A DNA stretch of 64,000 nt from Todiramphus chloris collaris (GCA_025345505.1 JANVCC010010406.1:12240764-12304763); one strand, 5' to 3'. Positions 39,801-52,659 are shown, counted from the stretch's first letter. Program-made: numbers and translations. The notes: generated by a model not told the origin, from the sequence alone.

Positions 39801-42180
39801 AATGCACTGAAAATGATATCAGGCAGAATGATTTCTTACAAGTCCTGGTTTTTAATATACATGCTATGTATACATAGGCTTTATCTGTATTGTGTGGACG
39901 CTAAAATCTCACAGAAAACTCTGCCAAAGCACACACAATTATTTATTTGGACAAAGTCCCTATCATGGAAAACCACAATGTGTTCTCTCTTTTCAAGTAT
40001 TACCATTACTTCCTTCTGGACATGCCACTTAAAATTACCTACTGACGTACATGGGGCATCTGGTTTTTGGAAGGAAATACGCGGGTTTGGGGTTTTTTGG
40101 GGGGGTGAGTTTAATTTTTTGATAAACGTTAGTGGTGTGTCCAGCCTTTCTACCTGCCAGATCAGGTCCCAACTGATAAATCCCTGCTCTGCCTCGTTTG
40201 GCAGATCCCCAGGTTCCTGGTTAGTGCACTTTGCAAGCTCTTCGCTGTGCCAGACAAACACCAAGGAGCTAAAGGATGGACCAAGACCTAGTGGTTTTAA
40301 TTGCACCATCAAAGAAAAAATCTCAATCTACTGTATAATCAATGCTGAAAGTCTTTTCCTGTCACTCTTATGCAGGTAACGTAACAATTGACTTCTTTAT
40401 TTAATTTCACTTGTTTAAACTGCCAAGAGCTGGCAACCCCTGAAAGAAAGGATTAAGTGGGAGAAGTGGAAAGAGCCCTATCTGCTTGCTCTGTTCATTG
40501 CCACAGTCTAGAGTGCTTTCATTCTGTGTTTGTACAGTTTCTGGTACAACATGGTCCTGACCCAACTACTTGGATGAATAAGCTGATGCTAAGGAGTTGT
40601 TTGCTGGCCTGACTAGACTTTCTTTTTGGTTGTTAATATAAATAATGGTAAGTGGTGCTCACTGTTGTCTCAACTATTTCTTTCATCAGTCCCCCATTTT
40701 TTATAGGGTTGGTAACTCAGCCATAAAAAATAGCCTCTGGGTAAAAAGTTAGCACAGTTGGGATTAATAATTATTAGTATTCTAAAGAGCTGTAGGATCT
40801 GGTCACAGATTTGGCCTGCAAATATTTCTAAAAATATGTGCTCTTGAATTAAAATGTATAAAAGCTTTCTTTTTTTTTCTTTTTAATGAAAGCTCAAGGG
40901 GTTGGAATATGGTTTAGATAAATGTCAGCAGCTTTACTTACAAAAATATTTGATGTGATTTAACCTCTAAAACATTCTAATGGCTTCAGCGATCTCAGAA
41001 GAAATACTGGAAATTATTTAGTTGGAAATAGACCTTGTTAGCTTTTTATAGAATAAGCAAAGCCTACCATTTGTTGTCTACCATTACATGAGTGCAGTCC
41101 ATGGGGAAAAACAGAGAGATTTAAAAATTTCCTTAATGTCCTCCTTAGTCTGTTCTGGAAACAATATTCATTGAGGCAATCTTTGCTGGTCTCTATTCCT
41201 GAGCTTCAGGTATCATGTCTGGAAAAAAAAATTTAAAAAATCCAAACTTGAAATATGCAGAGTTTTAGAATTAACCAGGGAAAGGCAAAAGAAAAGCAGA
41301 TGAATGATACAGAGAGAAGGAAATGAGAAAGGAAGGTCAGAAGATGCCAGCATTTAACAGCACACACCAGAGAAAATCACAAAGAGCAAGGAGATGTGTG
41401 CCACAGTTGCATCCTTTTGTGCCGTAAAGTAACTTGCGATAATCACTTTGCAGGGTCCCACATCCAGATCTGAAAAAGAAGACGAAATGTTGTCACTCTC
41501 CTGACTTTGCTGAGTGTCCTATATCTTGCGTACTCCTGGCCTGTAGATTCACTTGCTGACCTCTTGTTTGGGAGGGACTATTTGAGTTGTGAAACCCTTC
41601 CTGGCACCACCACAAAGCCTCTGAAACATTTGATCCTGGGGATCTGGGAACGCTTGGGCCAAATGAGGATAGCATCTCAGATAAAGCAGGGGAGTGTATG
41701 CATCGATCCATGCTGAATATCCAAACTGTTCAGCAAAACACTCACTCACAAAACAGGGACTACTGTGTATCCTTTCACAGCTGAGAAGCCTTTAGAGACA
41801 TCCTGTTCCGTCCAGAGAAGATCAAGGCACGAGTCTAAAAACATTTCTCCTAAGCCGAGATTCACAAAGCAGTGCAGAGGGAGCTGATGCACGCTTTGCT
41901 CTCTTTTGAAAGCCTTGGTGGAGAACGCCATCCAACCTTTCGCAGCAGAATATCTGGCAGCGGGTGGGCACGTTCAGCATGGCTCTGACACCAAAAAAAA
42001 AAAGCATTTCACATGACAGCCCACCTTGGGGAATCCCAGTCCCTTGGCAGTGGCCACTGTCAGCCTTGACCAGGTTTCAGATCTGACCCAAACTCTGCCC
42101 AGGCCAGCGATGCTTTTGCGGGCTTCAAATCAGTCCGTCCTGCCCGAGAACAAGAAAGACTTCATTTATGTTAGCCCCGG
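39801..42180. other. Intergenic DNA upstream of the CpG island
   Basis: A 194-codon open frame (39795-40379) with a 143-codon frame on the opposite strand begins at the end of the LTR. Neither resembles a known family. Remaining sequence is AT-rich up to about 41.4 kb, then GC content rises toward the island. Confidence 0.5.
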
Positions 42181-42540
42181 ACAGTTTCCCCCACGGATGC
42201 TGCTATTTTCAGTCGCGGCCCCGACGGTAGCCCTGCTCTCCCTGGCCGGGCGCTCCCGCATCCCAGTGATCCGCTGACCCAGGCTAGGAGATGAAGATCA
42301 GAAAACGCGTTTCTGCAGGCGCCGGAGGCCCTCGCCCTCCAGCGCATCTCCGGAGCTGCACCGGGAGGTCGTGGTGCGCGCTTCCCGCACTGGCCCCGCA
42401 TCATCCCCCCTCTCGCGGCAGGGCAGGAGCGTTGCATCGGAGGGGCTGCGGCTCGAGAGACTGCGCTGCCGGGGGCTGTTTGCGCTGCCGGTGCTGCAGG
42501 GTGGTGTGTGCAGGGCTGGAAGAGGCACAGTCGGTGACTT

Positions 42541-42720
42541 GCGGAGTTTGCACTATCGGTGGGGGGGTGGGGGTGAGGGCAGAGGCAGGACTTGCACTGC
42601 TGGGGGTGTGGAGGGACGGCTCTTTGGGCGGGGGGGGGGTGTGGTGGGAGAGAATGAGAGGAAAGGGAGGGATGGGGGGAGGGGAGGAAAGGGAGGGATG
42701 GGGAGGTGGGGGGGGGTGTG
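42541..42720 (+). promoter_or_regulatory. G-quadruplex-prone G-rich tract in the promoter
   Basis: Many runs of three or more G separated by 1-3 nt (for example GGGAGGGATGGGGGGAGGGG near 42665) on the plus, presumed non-template strand. Just upstream of the presumed first exon, it meets the usual four-run, short-loop rule several times over. Confidence 0.75.
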
Positions 42721-42968
42721 AGCCGAGGGTGCCGACGGGGGGCTGGAAGCGCGCCTTGTTGATTTTGGGCAGCGCGCAGCCGCAGTGCGGGCCGCCGGCG
42801 GGTACAAAGCGGTTGCAAGAGGAGTTTGCGGACTCCCGGCCGTACGGGCTACTGGGGGGCTGGAGTTTTGCCGGGCTTCCGAGGGCTCCACTACCATCTC
42901 CGCAACCTCCTCCCCACCCAGACCGCCGGCGGTCGCGACGGGGCCCCGCCGGGACGCGGAGTCCAGAG
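42720..42968 (+). other. KANK1: Candidate KANK1 first non-coding exon (start uncertain)
   Basis: The island contains a consensus splice donor, TCCAGAG|GTGAGT, with the exon ending at 42968. KANK1 has untranslated first exons in mammals, so an exon ending here fits. The 5' edge is not determinable from sequence; 42720 is only a plausible limit just after the G-rich tract. Confidence 0.4.
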
Positions 42969-43530
42969 GTGAGTGGCGGGCGGGGGATGGGGATGGGGAC
43001 GGGCACAGGGACAAGGCGGGCGGGGGGCGGTGGCGGGGCTGTTGCTGCTCTCCCCGAGCTTAGCGGCCCCCACGATGGGGGGGGGGGGGGACGGACGGTT
43101 CTGGGATCGTCCGGCGCGGAGAGCGAGCGCTGTGCCACGGCGCTGCCCTGCTGGCAGGAAGGCGGTGGTCCCGGTGGACCAGTGTGCGAGCGGGTCGCGG
43201 AGGGTTGTTGGTGCTGATACCGGCTCCGCGGTTTGGGCAAAAACGTGTGATTTTTGCCTAGGGGGGCACAGGCGGGAGTATTCTGTGCATCGCTGCATCA
43301 CGTCTCGAGCTGGGAGCGCAGAGGTCCGTCCATTCATCCATCCATCCGTGAATCCTTCCTAGCCCTGCCCTTTACGCGGCGCCCGTCTGGCCGGTGAGCT
43401 CCTCGGAGCAGCCACGGTACGCCCACCGCAAGTTTCGGCAGTTCCCCCTCGACGCTGAGCGCCGGCTGCCACTTTCTTGCTCGTCTGGGGATGGGAACGC
43501 GGCCAGACGGGACGGGGAGCATCTGTGTAG

Positions 43531-46372
43531 GGGCGAGGAGGGAATCGGGTACCGGAGTGTGGGGAATGGGTCACATCCACAGCGATGCTTTGTTTAAATG
43601 GACTGTCTTGGAAATAGTGTAGCTCGTGACTGGTGCTTTTAAAACGACAGTAAAGAAAGTTGTCGGAGAGAGCACAGGGGAGAGGTCTTGGGCCTTGATG
43701 AATATGCCTTCGGTTGCTCTTCAGGAATCTCAAAAAGCTCTTAAAGACACACTGAAGTGTTTGAAAAACATGTTACTGTTTCTGAAGGGACACTGTGAGT
43801 CCCTATAGCTGGATACACAGTTAACAGTTAAAATCTTTATTCAGGAATAATTACAAGCCTCAGTAATGACGGTGACTTTCTTGTGACTTCTTTGGCCCTG
43901 GGCTTCACATAAGGCCAAGCTAAGTTTAACTTTTTTGTATTGATGTTAAGGTCAGGTGCAGTGTGCTTTTTGTTAAAGTTCTCAAACATTTAATTAACAG
44001 CAGAGCCCATCTAGCAGTTCTGTAGCTTAGCTGACAACCTTGCACCTTGGCTAGCCAAGAAAGGTGACCACTACAATTTGCAGATTAAAAATAACGGATG
44101 TGGCTTACCCTTTTATTTCACCCCTTCTGGCAGGGTTACTGCCATAAGAGTTGAGAGGAGGTTGATCAGGTTAACGTGAGTTTTAGAAAGTCTGAATTAA
44201 TTTAATAAGTGCCCAAGGTGTGCAAAGAAAGCCTTGACATTTTTTGTTTATGCGGTGTTTCAAAGCCCCTTGGAGTGCTGCTTGAGTCTTCAGGTCTGAG
44301 GTCCGTTTTCCAGCAGTAGGGCTGCCCCTAATCCATGCTGCAAGTAGCATTTTTGAAGTCTCGTCTTTCTTCTGGCTGGGAACACCAGCCTCATAGTAGT
44401 GATTAGATAAACGGTGATCTTACCTGAGAACTATCTCTTATACAGAGAATGAAGCCTTGTCCTAGGGCAGGGAAGCCTGGGTGCTTCCTCCGTCCATTCT
44501 GAGTGGGAGAGGTTGCAGCTCTGGTGTGCAAGGTATAAGGAGACTTGGGTGTGGGAGCTGCATGTGTGAACATCCCACATGGTGCTAGGTGTCCGGAAAC
44601 ATGGGTCACACCAATGCTGGGTGCAGCAGCCCCCAGCAGCACTATGCCTGCCAGCTGCCAGAGAGCAGCTGGGGCAGGAGTGTAGGTGGATACAGGCTCT
44701 TGTGTGCCTCAAAATTTGTGCTTTTGCTGACCAAGTGCTTGGTGGGATTTGGTTATACTCGATTCTATGTGTTTGATTTTGTCTGATGTCACAGTGAGGT
44801 TTTTCTGGCTCTTTTGCCAGAGCTGTAACTAGATGAAAATTCATCAGCTGATGTGAATGGTTCTCTAGTGGCAAACATGATACTGCCATTAAATAAATTA
44901 CTGATTACCACCCTGGGTAATTTGGCGACAACTTCTGTAGCACTCCAGCCTATACAGGAGTCCCTAATGTCTTAGTTTTTAAATTTTTACATACTTGCTT
45001 TCTTTTGAGATTAGGCTTTACTTTCAAATTGTCATGGAGAAACTGAGAATAAAACTGGGTCCTTAGATTGAAAACTGAATGTAGGTTGTTTTTAGGTGGC
45101 TGTTTAGCAGGTCTCTAAAAATCCCACTTCCTTGGGGAGAATTGGCAATGGGTGTATTTTTCATACCACAATATGACATGAGCCTGTTCAGTTGCTCCCT
45201 TTTGGTACTGTTTGCCTTTTCCCACTCCCCTCTGGCAGTTTTCTCAGCCTTGTAAGCCTCTGGTGTAATTTGCAGTCTCAGTTTCTACAGTGCCCTGTAC
45301 ATCTAAATAATAGATGCTAAAAGTGAAATGAAAACGTCTAAATGAAGAGTCTCTTTTGCAAATGATGCAGAACCATGGTGAAGAGCTGTCAGAAATGGGT
45401 AGCTGATGGTGCTCTTAGCTTCTAAAGCATTAGTTGTTAATTAAGGATAGTTGCAGATTTTCTTGTGGTGTCAGCAGCTATTGTAGTGGTAGGTCATAGA
45501 AAAGGAGATTTTTTTCCTAGTCATTTAGCTAATGGAATTGAGTAATGGGCCATAGGAGAAGTTTCAGGTGTCACTGCTTGGACCGTCCAATCCATCCAAA
45601 TTTGCACGTGCACTTTAGAAAAGGAAGATCACAGAACTTGCCAAGTGACTTTGAAGAATTGTGTGTATATACGTGCATAGGTATGCATTTTATCTAAATT
45701 TTTGTAGGTTGTGGCAAGATGACAAGTGCTAAGCGAATAACTAGGTTATCATGTAATAATGATGAGAAGCTTGTGTGGAATTGGAACATGAAGTAGCAGT
45801 GAAGAACTTGCAGAAAGTTTTGGTCCCACTTAAATTCTTAAAAAATGCAGTAAATGTAGTTTACAGATGGTTTGAAATGCCTGCTGCATTTTTTTACAGG
45901 ATTTACTTGAAAAAACTTTGTTCGAGGTATAAAAATATGTAAAAGTCACAATGTGTTTTCCTAAACCTTATAAAAGCACTGAGAGAAGTTTGTTTTGACT
46001 TAGAGATTCAGATTTACGATCAAACTTACAAAGTGTTTGGTTCTGGTGGAAAATGATTGACTTTGAATATCTCAATAGTATCTGTGACTGAGTAGTTGAC
46101 AGTGCTGTAAAAAGGCATTTAGGCATCTCATGGAGAACTGGGGAAACTACTTAGACTTGTCAACTCTGATGCTCCACAGTTATCTTTTGCTCCCATTATA
46201 GATGCTACATATTGAGGGAAAATAACATGCACATTATATAGCTGTTCCCAGCTATCAGAAGACTGGCATTTGAAGGGAACTGATAGTACAAGTCAAGAAT
46301 GAACAACCAGCATAACTGAATTTTATTTTACTCTTTTTTTTTTTCAAATTCCGCATTTTATCCAGATTACGC
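43531..46372 (+). other. KANK1: Probable KANK1 first intron, part before the gap
   Basis: Typical intronic sequence; no exon, LINE, LTR or RNA gene recognised. An open frame of 152 codons on the minus strand (44431-44889) has no family. Confidence 0.5.
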
Positions 46373-46472
46373 NNNNNNNNNNNNNNNNNNNNNNNNNNNN
46401 NNNNNNNNNNNNNNNNNNNNNNNNNNNNNNNNNNNNNNNNNNNNNNNNNNNNNNNNNNNNNNNNNNNNNNNN
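46373..46472. other. Assembly gap, 100 N
   Basis: Exactly 100 unknown bases, the conventional size for a gap of unknown length. The flanks are a T-rich stretch on the left and ordinary sequence on the right. Any distance across it is unreliable. Confidence 0.99.
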
Positions 46473-49400
46473 GAGAGTGGTATTGTTGCACTAATGTCTA
46501 TCTCATTCTCTATCTCTGAATGCTACTCCTATATTTTACTTGGAGAAACTGTATCTGCAATCATCACAGCAGTGTTGAGACTTGTAGTTAAATATGAATA
46601 CTGGTTTAGACTACGTATATACAGTTACTTTGCCAAAGGTTCCCTGGCAATCTTTGTAATATAGAAGAAGCATGTATATGATGATAGTCACTTCAGCATT
46701 GAAGAGGTACTTGTCCATGATGAGGAAAATTGGAAATTATTTTTAAGGTACTGTAGTAGATACTGAAAATGCTTTCTGAGCTTTGCTAATAATGAAAAGA
46801 CGTCTGTCATACAGGATGGATGGCAGGAGTGTCTGAGCTTACTTCCAGGCTGACACAGGTCCCGGGCTCTTACCCCTCTATTAAGCCAAATGAGTAGTTT
46901 GGCTAAAGCACAACTTGCAAGGCGGCATCCTGTCAGACACTAAATGCTCCCACAGGCTTCTCTTGGCAGTTAATACCAATTTTTTGTGTCTTTCTGTGCT
47001 CAAAAATGTTTCTGATTTCTAATTAGAGCTGTACTGGGAGAGGACAGTTGACAATTAAAAATGAGTCATGAACGCGTGTTTTGAATGTCCCTTTAATTCT
47101 TTAGAGATGTGAGTAGATTGAAGATGGAGGAGTCCGACAAGAACAGTTGGAACTTAATTGTGGGTAAGCAAATCTGTCAGAGTCTGGCCTTCTTATAAGC
47201 CAAACTGCTGTCCACATACTTGTTTGGTGTAGAGTCTCCCTATTGCACAGAGGAGTCAAAACTAGACCGGGGTATCTGCCCTGACGGGCTAGGGGTTGTA
47301 GCTGCATTTCCCTGAAACAAGGTAACTCCAGAAAATGTTCTGGTGAAGGTGACGGTGGGAGGGTGTTGGATGTTGAAGGTGTCTGAACCTGTTTCTGGGC
47401 TCAGGGATGGTGCCTCTGCTGTCCCTTGCACAGAGGGAGGTGTCTGTGCTGTCCTGAAGCGCAGGGGTGTTGCATGGCACGCAGAGCCCAGGAAGAAGAA
47501 ATGGCAGTGAGAGAAGAGTCTTCTGTATGCCATGAGCTATCGTTATATCTGACTGTGTTAGTAGTTAAGAGGCAGTTGGTAATGGAGGGCAGTGGGGGTA
47601 CCTTGTTGGCTCTCTTGGGCAAATGTTCATAGCATCATCGCTCCCAGGGTGGATCACTGGTCTGCTCTAGTGTAGTGATCTCTTAAACCTGCTTCATCAT
47701 GTGCGGGGTTCCAAAGTAGAGGATACGCTTCCTGTCTGTAGGTGCCCTGAGCTGTTGGTAAGGGATGATGAGGTTTTGCTGGGTTTCAAAGGGTTTCACT
47801 GCAGCTGCTTTTGCAGAGTTGAAGTTCTGGCATTACTGTTGAGTTCTTCACTGCACAAACCTACCCATGCCTTATCCCAGGAATGTGGGGTTTTTTTACT
47901 GGTCTGCCGTCTCTGCCCAGTGGGTGACCAGTGCAGTTACATGAAGCAGTAATGTCTTGGCAGGAGTGCATTATGCAGGTGCTGTGTTTTCTAAGGAGGA
48001 GGAAGCAGTCAAAACAGTCCAAAATTGTTAGACACAGTGCCAGCCATGGTAAGGCTGGTTTGTGGTGAGCAGTTTTGTACCAGGGGCTTTGAGAAATGTG
48101 CGGGAGCCCTCAGTTTTAGGTGTATGGATAATTTGTCCCTTACCTTATGTCTTTTAAGCCCTAAATTCTTGGACTTCGTTTTTTCTTTTTCTTGAAGACT
48201 TTAATCAATATTCTGAAGTGTAGCTCCAGGTAGGACTATTACCGACACAAGTGTCCAATTCTTCTCTTCGTCCCACTGGTCTGGTAGCCTTCACAGGTGT
48301 TACACAGTGATAACAACTTCTGTTGTCTGTGTCCAAGCATTTCAGTCTCCTGCTTACATAGCTGGATCATCTCTTGAGATAAATACCAATTTAGCTCTTG
48401 TGTACCTTTCATTATTTTATGGAATTCCCCAGCTCCTTCCAAATAAAGCGCCCTTGATTTATTAAAAATGGAAGTGTTTTGGTATTTTGTATTGTTTTGT
48501 TTGGTTTTTTTAAGCCTTTTTCATGACTTCTACATATTTAGAATTCATTTCCAGTTTGGCAGTGTTGTTATTGAGGGGGGGGGATGCTGCACAGATTGAC
48601 CCAGATGGTTTTGTAACATGAATTCCTAAAGTGGCATCAGAACTGTTTCCATTTTATTTGGCATCTATATGAATCTCTGCATCTCCTGGCTCTTTCCCAT
48701 CGACTGCAGCTGCTTTTGCCACAAGGACCTTACAGGGGCTGCAGGTAAACGGTAAATCTATGCCCAACTGAAAGCAGTGAGCTCTGCTCTTTCACTGCCA
48801 GGTTCTTTGCGATGGCACTAATATTTATCTGTCTGTGGGACTAAACAGATCGGGTCTGGAAACAAACATGCTAAAATACAACCCCCCGCCCAGCTATGCT
48901 TTGTGTGCATCGTGCCCTGCACACTGGGCCAGTGTAGTGGCAGAGGGTGGAAAGCCTCTCAGTGGCAGTACGGGGTTGTGTCAGAAATGAATAGGTGTGA
49001 AATCATGGCACTACGATTGCCTCTTGAATCTGAGACCTGTTGGAACCCAACTTGACTTGTTCTAAAATTTGGTCCATTAGAACCATCTTGGCAGATGATG
49101 AGCACCTGTGGGTGGGACTGGGGAAGCTCCTTGACACCTTGTCCTTTATATTCATGCATGCCACCGGCCTGCAACTTATCTCAAAGATGGAAGAATTTAG
49201 TTTAAAACAATGATTTCCCCTGAGTAATTCTGACTCCCTTTTTTAAAAAAAAACCTGCAAGTGTTCCCTGTTCAACGGCTGTGAGTGTCCCCTGGAGTGA
49301 GACAATGTCAGAGGTTGAATGTGTTTGTTTAGGTGCATAAACATGGCTGTACATTGTGAGGTTTTCGGTCACAGTGTTTTCATTCACATCATGAGCTGTT

Positions 49401-50215
49401 AAATGAGAAAAGGATGGGGCTCATTCCTGAGCTGGTTTGGAACAGCTGTGTCAAAAAGCCCCCAAGGACCTCAGACAATAGCGAGCTCTCTTCAAATGTT
49501 GTTCTTTTCATCCCTGTCTCAGCATATGGTGATGCAGAGGATCTCTGAGAATTACCCCAAACTAATCTGGTTTTGGACAGAGAAAGATAAGTGAGTGTTT
49601 TATGCGGCTCTTCAGTATTTCTGCATAGAGAATTTCCCGAGTGCAGTGATGTGGGTTTTTTCTTCCATCATTGGATTCAAACCTTTCTATTTTTGGCTTT
49701 TGTCTGTTTTAAATTCAGTAATAAAAGTAACACAAGATAGTCAAGATGTCCATTATGAGACAAAACTACAGGGACATGACCCAGTCTTATATAATTATTA
49801 AATGAAACAATATTGCAGAGTTTCTTTGCTTTCCAGCCTTGTGACAGAAAAGAAGTTGGAACAAAAGAGTTGATAGGTCTTCCCTGTTTTGCAGCTTAGC
49901 AAAGGTAATTTAAGCCTTTGGGGTTTTTTTTTTTTTTCTTGTGCTTTGTTACTAACCCAACTGCCAGCAGACAGGCTGTACAGTTTCAAATCCTTCTCCT
50001 CAGTACCCTCATACTGTTAGCAGATTTATATTGTAGGAGACAATCCACTTCCCGCTGCAGTTCAGCTTTTGGGGGTGCTGAGCTAGAGCAGAGGCTTGTT
50101 TTTCTTCTGAGTGGATGTACCTCAATAGACACAGTAAAATGTCTGCTGAGCGAAGACGTTTAGTTTAGCTGAATCTTTATTCAGAGTAGAAACTGATGAT
50201 GGGGTAAATCCTACT

Positions 50216-50330
50216 GTAGTGTTGTTTGGTTTGGTTTTTTCTGGGTTTGTTTTTTTTGGTTTTTTTGGGTTTTTTTTTTTGAGGTGAGGGGTTGGGGGTT
50301 TTTTGTTCGGTTGGGGTATTTTTGGGCAGA
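50216..50330. repeat. G/T-only low-complexity tract
   Basis: Long run built of GGTTT, GGGTTT and T-runs with almost no A or C on the plus strand. It resembles the complement of the tract at 60793-60905 in composition. Confidence 0.85.
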
Positions 50331-50739
50331 ACGCTTTAATGGATAATGACTCATCTATTGGAATCTGACTTTTCATTCCAATGACCAAGATGTATCTGCA
50401 GTGCTGCTATAGATAACTTCAATGTGCATTGTTTACATTTCAGATACCAAACCAGGGTGAAAATCAGGCTCGTCATCCATTGTGACCTGTCATGTAGCCG
50501 AGTGTGAGCGCACAGTCCTTCAGGCTCCATTAGCATGACTTAACTTTGTAATTGGGTTTCTGGGGCAAATGGGGACAGGAAGCAGAAGTAATTTGGCAGT
50601 CTAGGCTTAGCTTTTTTGTTCTGTGCAGTGTAAGTGCACTGGAGAGCAGAAGAAAAAGATGGGTTTGGGATGGCTGGAGAAATCCTAACAAAGTGGAGGA
50701 CAGTTGTCAACGGCACATTGATGTTATGGAATACCATGC

Positions 50740-50787
50740 AGCTATACCAAGGTGGGACTTTAAAGCTATATCAAAGTAGGATTTCTG
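50740..50787. repeat. Imperfect 24-bp tandem duplication
   Basis: AGCTATACCAAGGTGGGACT is followed directly by AGCTATATCAAAGTAGGATT, about 24 nt per unit with a few differences. Confidence 0.7.
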
Positions 50788-51121
50788 TAGCTTCTGTGCT
50801 TTTTCAGAGCCCTTATCTTGCTCCCTTAAACCTGCTCAATGTTTTCCAGCTTTTTGTCCATCTGGCAGCAACACCTTATTTAGTAGAAACCAGGAACCAA
50901 AAATGGATTATCTGAATGAAAAGCAGTTGTCACTCAGTTTTGAAACCACCTAACAATGAAGTTGTTAATAGAAATCTTAAGTTTTAAAGTTGCTCTAATC
51001 TCTGCTTGTCATCTCCAATTTTCCACAAACAATCCAGGAAGCAAAAGTCTCAATTTTTACTATAATTTTCCACAGTTTTAGCCCTTGGACAGTTTTGCTG
51101 AAAAGACAGTTTTGGTATAGT

Positions 51122-51180
51122 AACAAAAATCCAAAATAAACAAACCAAACCCACAAACAACAAAACCCCAACCATAAAAC
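51122..51180. repeat. C/A-rich low-complexity tract
   Basis: Almost pure A and C on the plus strand (AACAAACCAAACCC type). Confidence 0.75.
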
Positions 51181-51790
51181 ATTAGGGTTCTTGTTTCTTT
51201 TTTAAAGGCATTAAAAGTGATCTTGCTCTCTTCAGGTGTACAGTGTGGATTTGTTAGTGGGATTAGAATTAAGCTACTTTATGGCATTTTGTTAAAACAA
51301 CACTTCACATTTTTCAGTGAGCAACTTTGCTTTTAAAGCAAAGTCTAATCTTAAGATTTACAAAAAGCAACAGATGAAGGGGTTTTTAGTTTAAGTTACA
51401 TTCCTTCCTGACATGTGGTGTTAAAACTTGTTCTGCTTTTTTTTTTTTTTTTTTTTTTGGTAAACTCTTGAAGAGTTTTCTTCCCTCAGATGAATGCTAC
51501 TCTTATTTTGGTGTCACTGACAAGTTCCCTCATATGCATGCTTTACCATCAGTCTGCTCGGATTCTTTTATATACATGTCAACTCAGTAACTTTCCCAGA
51601 TGAGATAAAATCACCTGGAAGAAGACCCTGGGATCAAATCTCTCTGAAACCAGGAGGTGCTGAAAACGATGTAGGCATGATGAGCTGCAGTTTATGTATC
51701 TTGTCAGCATTGTTTAACCGGGCTGACAAACCATACATGCTTCTTACTTTGTTCTTGCAGTGTTGTGGGCTGTTTTTATCATGGGGGTTT

Positions 51791-51838
51791 TGTTGTTTTT
51801 TTTCTTTTTTTTTTTTTCCCCCCCCCCCCCCCCCCCCC
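51791..51838. repeat. T-rich run into C21 homopolymer junction
   Basis: A T-rich block (interrupted by one G and one C) runs directly into 21 C. The length is likely unreliable in the assembly. The C run could form an i-motif, with the complementary G run a quadruplex. Confidence 0.9.
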
Positions 51839-51965
51839 GCGACCTGAGTAGAAGAGGGTCCTGATGTGCACCCCGTGAGTGGCAAGGGAGTCGCCTTAGT
51901 CTAATCCTGATCCCATCTTTGATTTAACACTCTGTCTGTATCTCTTCCTTGTGTTTTTCTTGCAG

Positions 51966-52356
51966 TTTCTCACCCCATCACTACTGCTGCCTGTGACTGC
52001 TGTCGTGTTTTTAAGCAATGTGTGAGATCGGTGACATCAACAAAAATAGTAGGGGCTGCCGGGAGCCTTCTCAGCTAGGGAAATTTAAGGAAAACAAACC
52101 CTTCTTTGTGTCCATGCACACATCATGATTGTCACGAGTTGTGCGGTAGGCGTGCTAAGGAGATGCTGTCGGTGCTCACTCCGGCGAGACCCGGCAGTGG
52201 GAGGTGCCCGCTAGCCGCGGGCATGAGCCCCTCCTGGCTAGCTGCACAGCCGGAGAGGCAGTGCTCACTCACTGACCCGAGTTGGACTGCCATCTGTGGA
52301 CCGAGGAAATATGGTAGAAATAAAATGGAGTTCTTCCAGAACCTTAAAAATAGCAG
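51966..52356 (+). other. KANK1: Candidate alternative KANK1 5'-UTR exon
   Basis: A strong acceptor (TCTTCCTTGTGTTTTTCTTGCAG ends at 51965, quoted in part as TTTTTCTTGCAG) and a plausible donor (AGCAG|GTGACT, exon end 52356) bracket a 391-nt segment. Its second half is GC- and CpG-rich. An 84-codon frame runs to a stop at the donor but resembles no known protein. It may be an untranslated exon, or its GC-rich half may be an alternative first exon. No transcript evidence is available. Confidence 0.25.
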
Positions 52357-52659
52357 GTGACTGAATATGTTCTTCACGCTGTAAGGGATTGTTGGTTTTG
52401 GCTTGAAGTAGACTTCGGAGACTTTTAGGTCTGTTTTAGCGATTCCACCTTCTGTTAGCCTGGGGGAGAAGAGGCTTGTGCTTGTACAGCTGAGTTTCAG
52501 ATCTCTGGCTCAGGAAGTGTTAAGTGCATGTGTTTATTACTCTTAATGTTGGTATGTTTTTCATGTCATCAACTAGCCAAAACGCGGGGGAATCTGTAGT
52601 TTGTTTCAGCTGCTAGTAATTAATGACGGACAGGTTTACTGCAAAGTTGCCTGCCACAA

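Larger units (their letters stand above)
42180..43530 (+). promoter_or_regulatory. KANK1: CpG island, probable KANK1 promoter
   Basis: GC- and CpG-rich block, in contrast with AT-rich flanks, with GGGCGG-type SP1 motifs (near 42625), GCGCGC and many CGG/CCG words, and no obvious TATA box. It lies 13 kb downstream of the DOCK8 stop on the expected side. DOCK8 and KANK1 are head-to-tail neighbours in mammals and birds, so the KANK1 5' end is the natural assignment. KANK1 itself is a cortical adaptor with ankyrin repeats that binds talin and KIF21A; none of its coding sequence is visible here. Confidence 0.65.
46473..51790 (+). other. KANK1: Probable KANK1 first intron, after the gap
   Basis: No coding exon seen. 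It contains G/T-rich low-complexity DNA at 50216-50330 and an imperfect tandem pair of about 24 bp at 50740-50787. There is also a C/A-rich tract at 51122-51180 and a 20-T run near 51440-51459. Confidence 0.5.

Noticed and set aside
39795-40379. 194-codon open frame with a 143-codon frame on the opposite strand
   Set aside because: It begins at the end of a solo LTR, has no recognisable domain and shows no promoter or splice context. I treat it as chance.
42171-43337. Long overlapping open frames (up to 308 codons) on both strands in the CpG island
   Set aside because: They run through the strong splice donor at 42969, are low-complexity (Gly/Arg or Pro-rich) and overlap in several frames. 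That is expected from GC-rich DNA with few stop codons.
52106-52360. 84-codon frame in the GC-rich segment, considered as a KANK1 coding start
   Set aside because: KANK1 begins with a different N-terminus as I recall it, and no other KANK1 motif follows. At most this is an untranslated exon.
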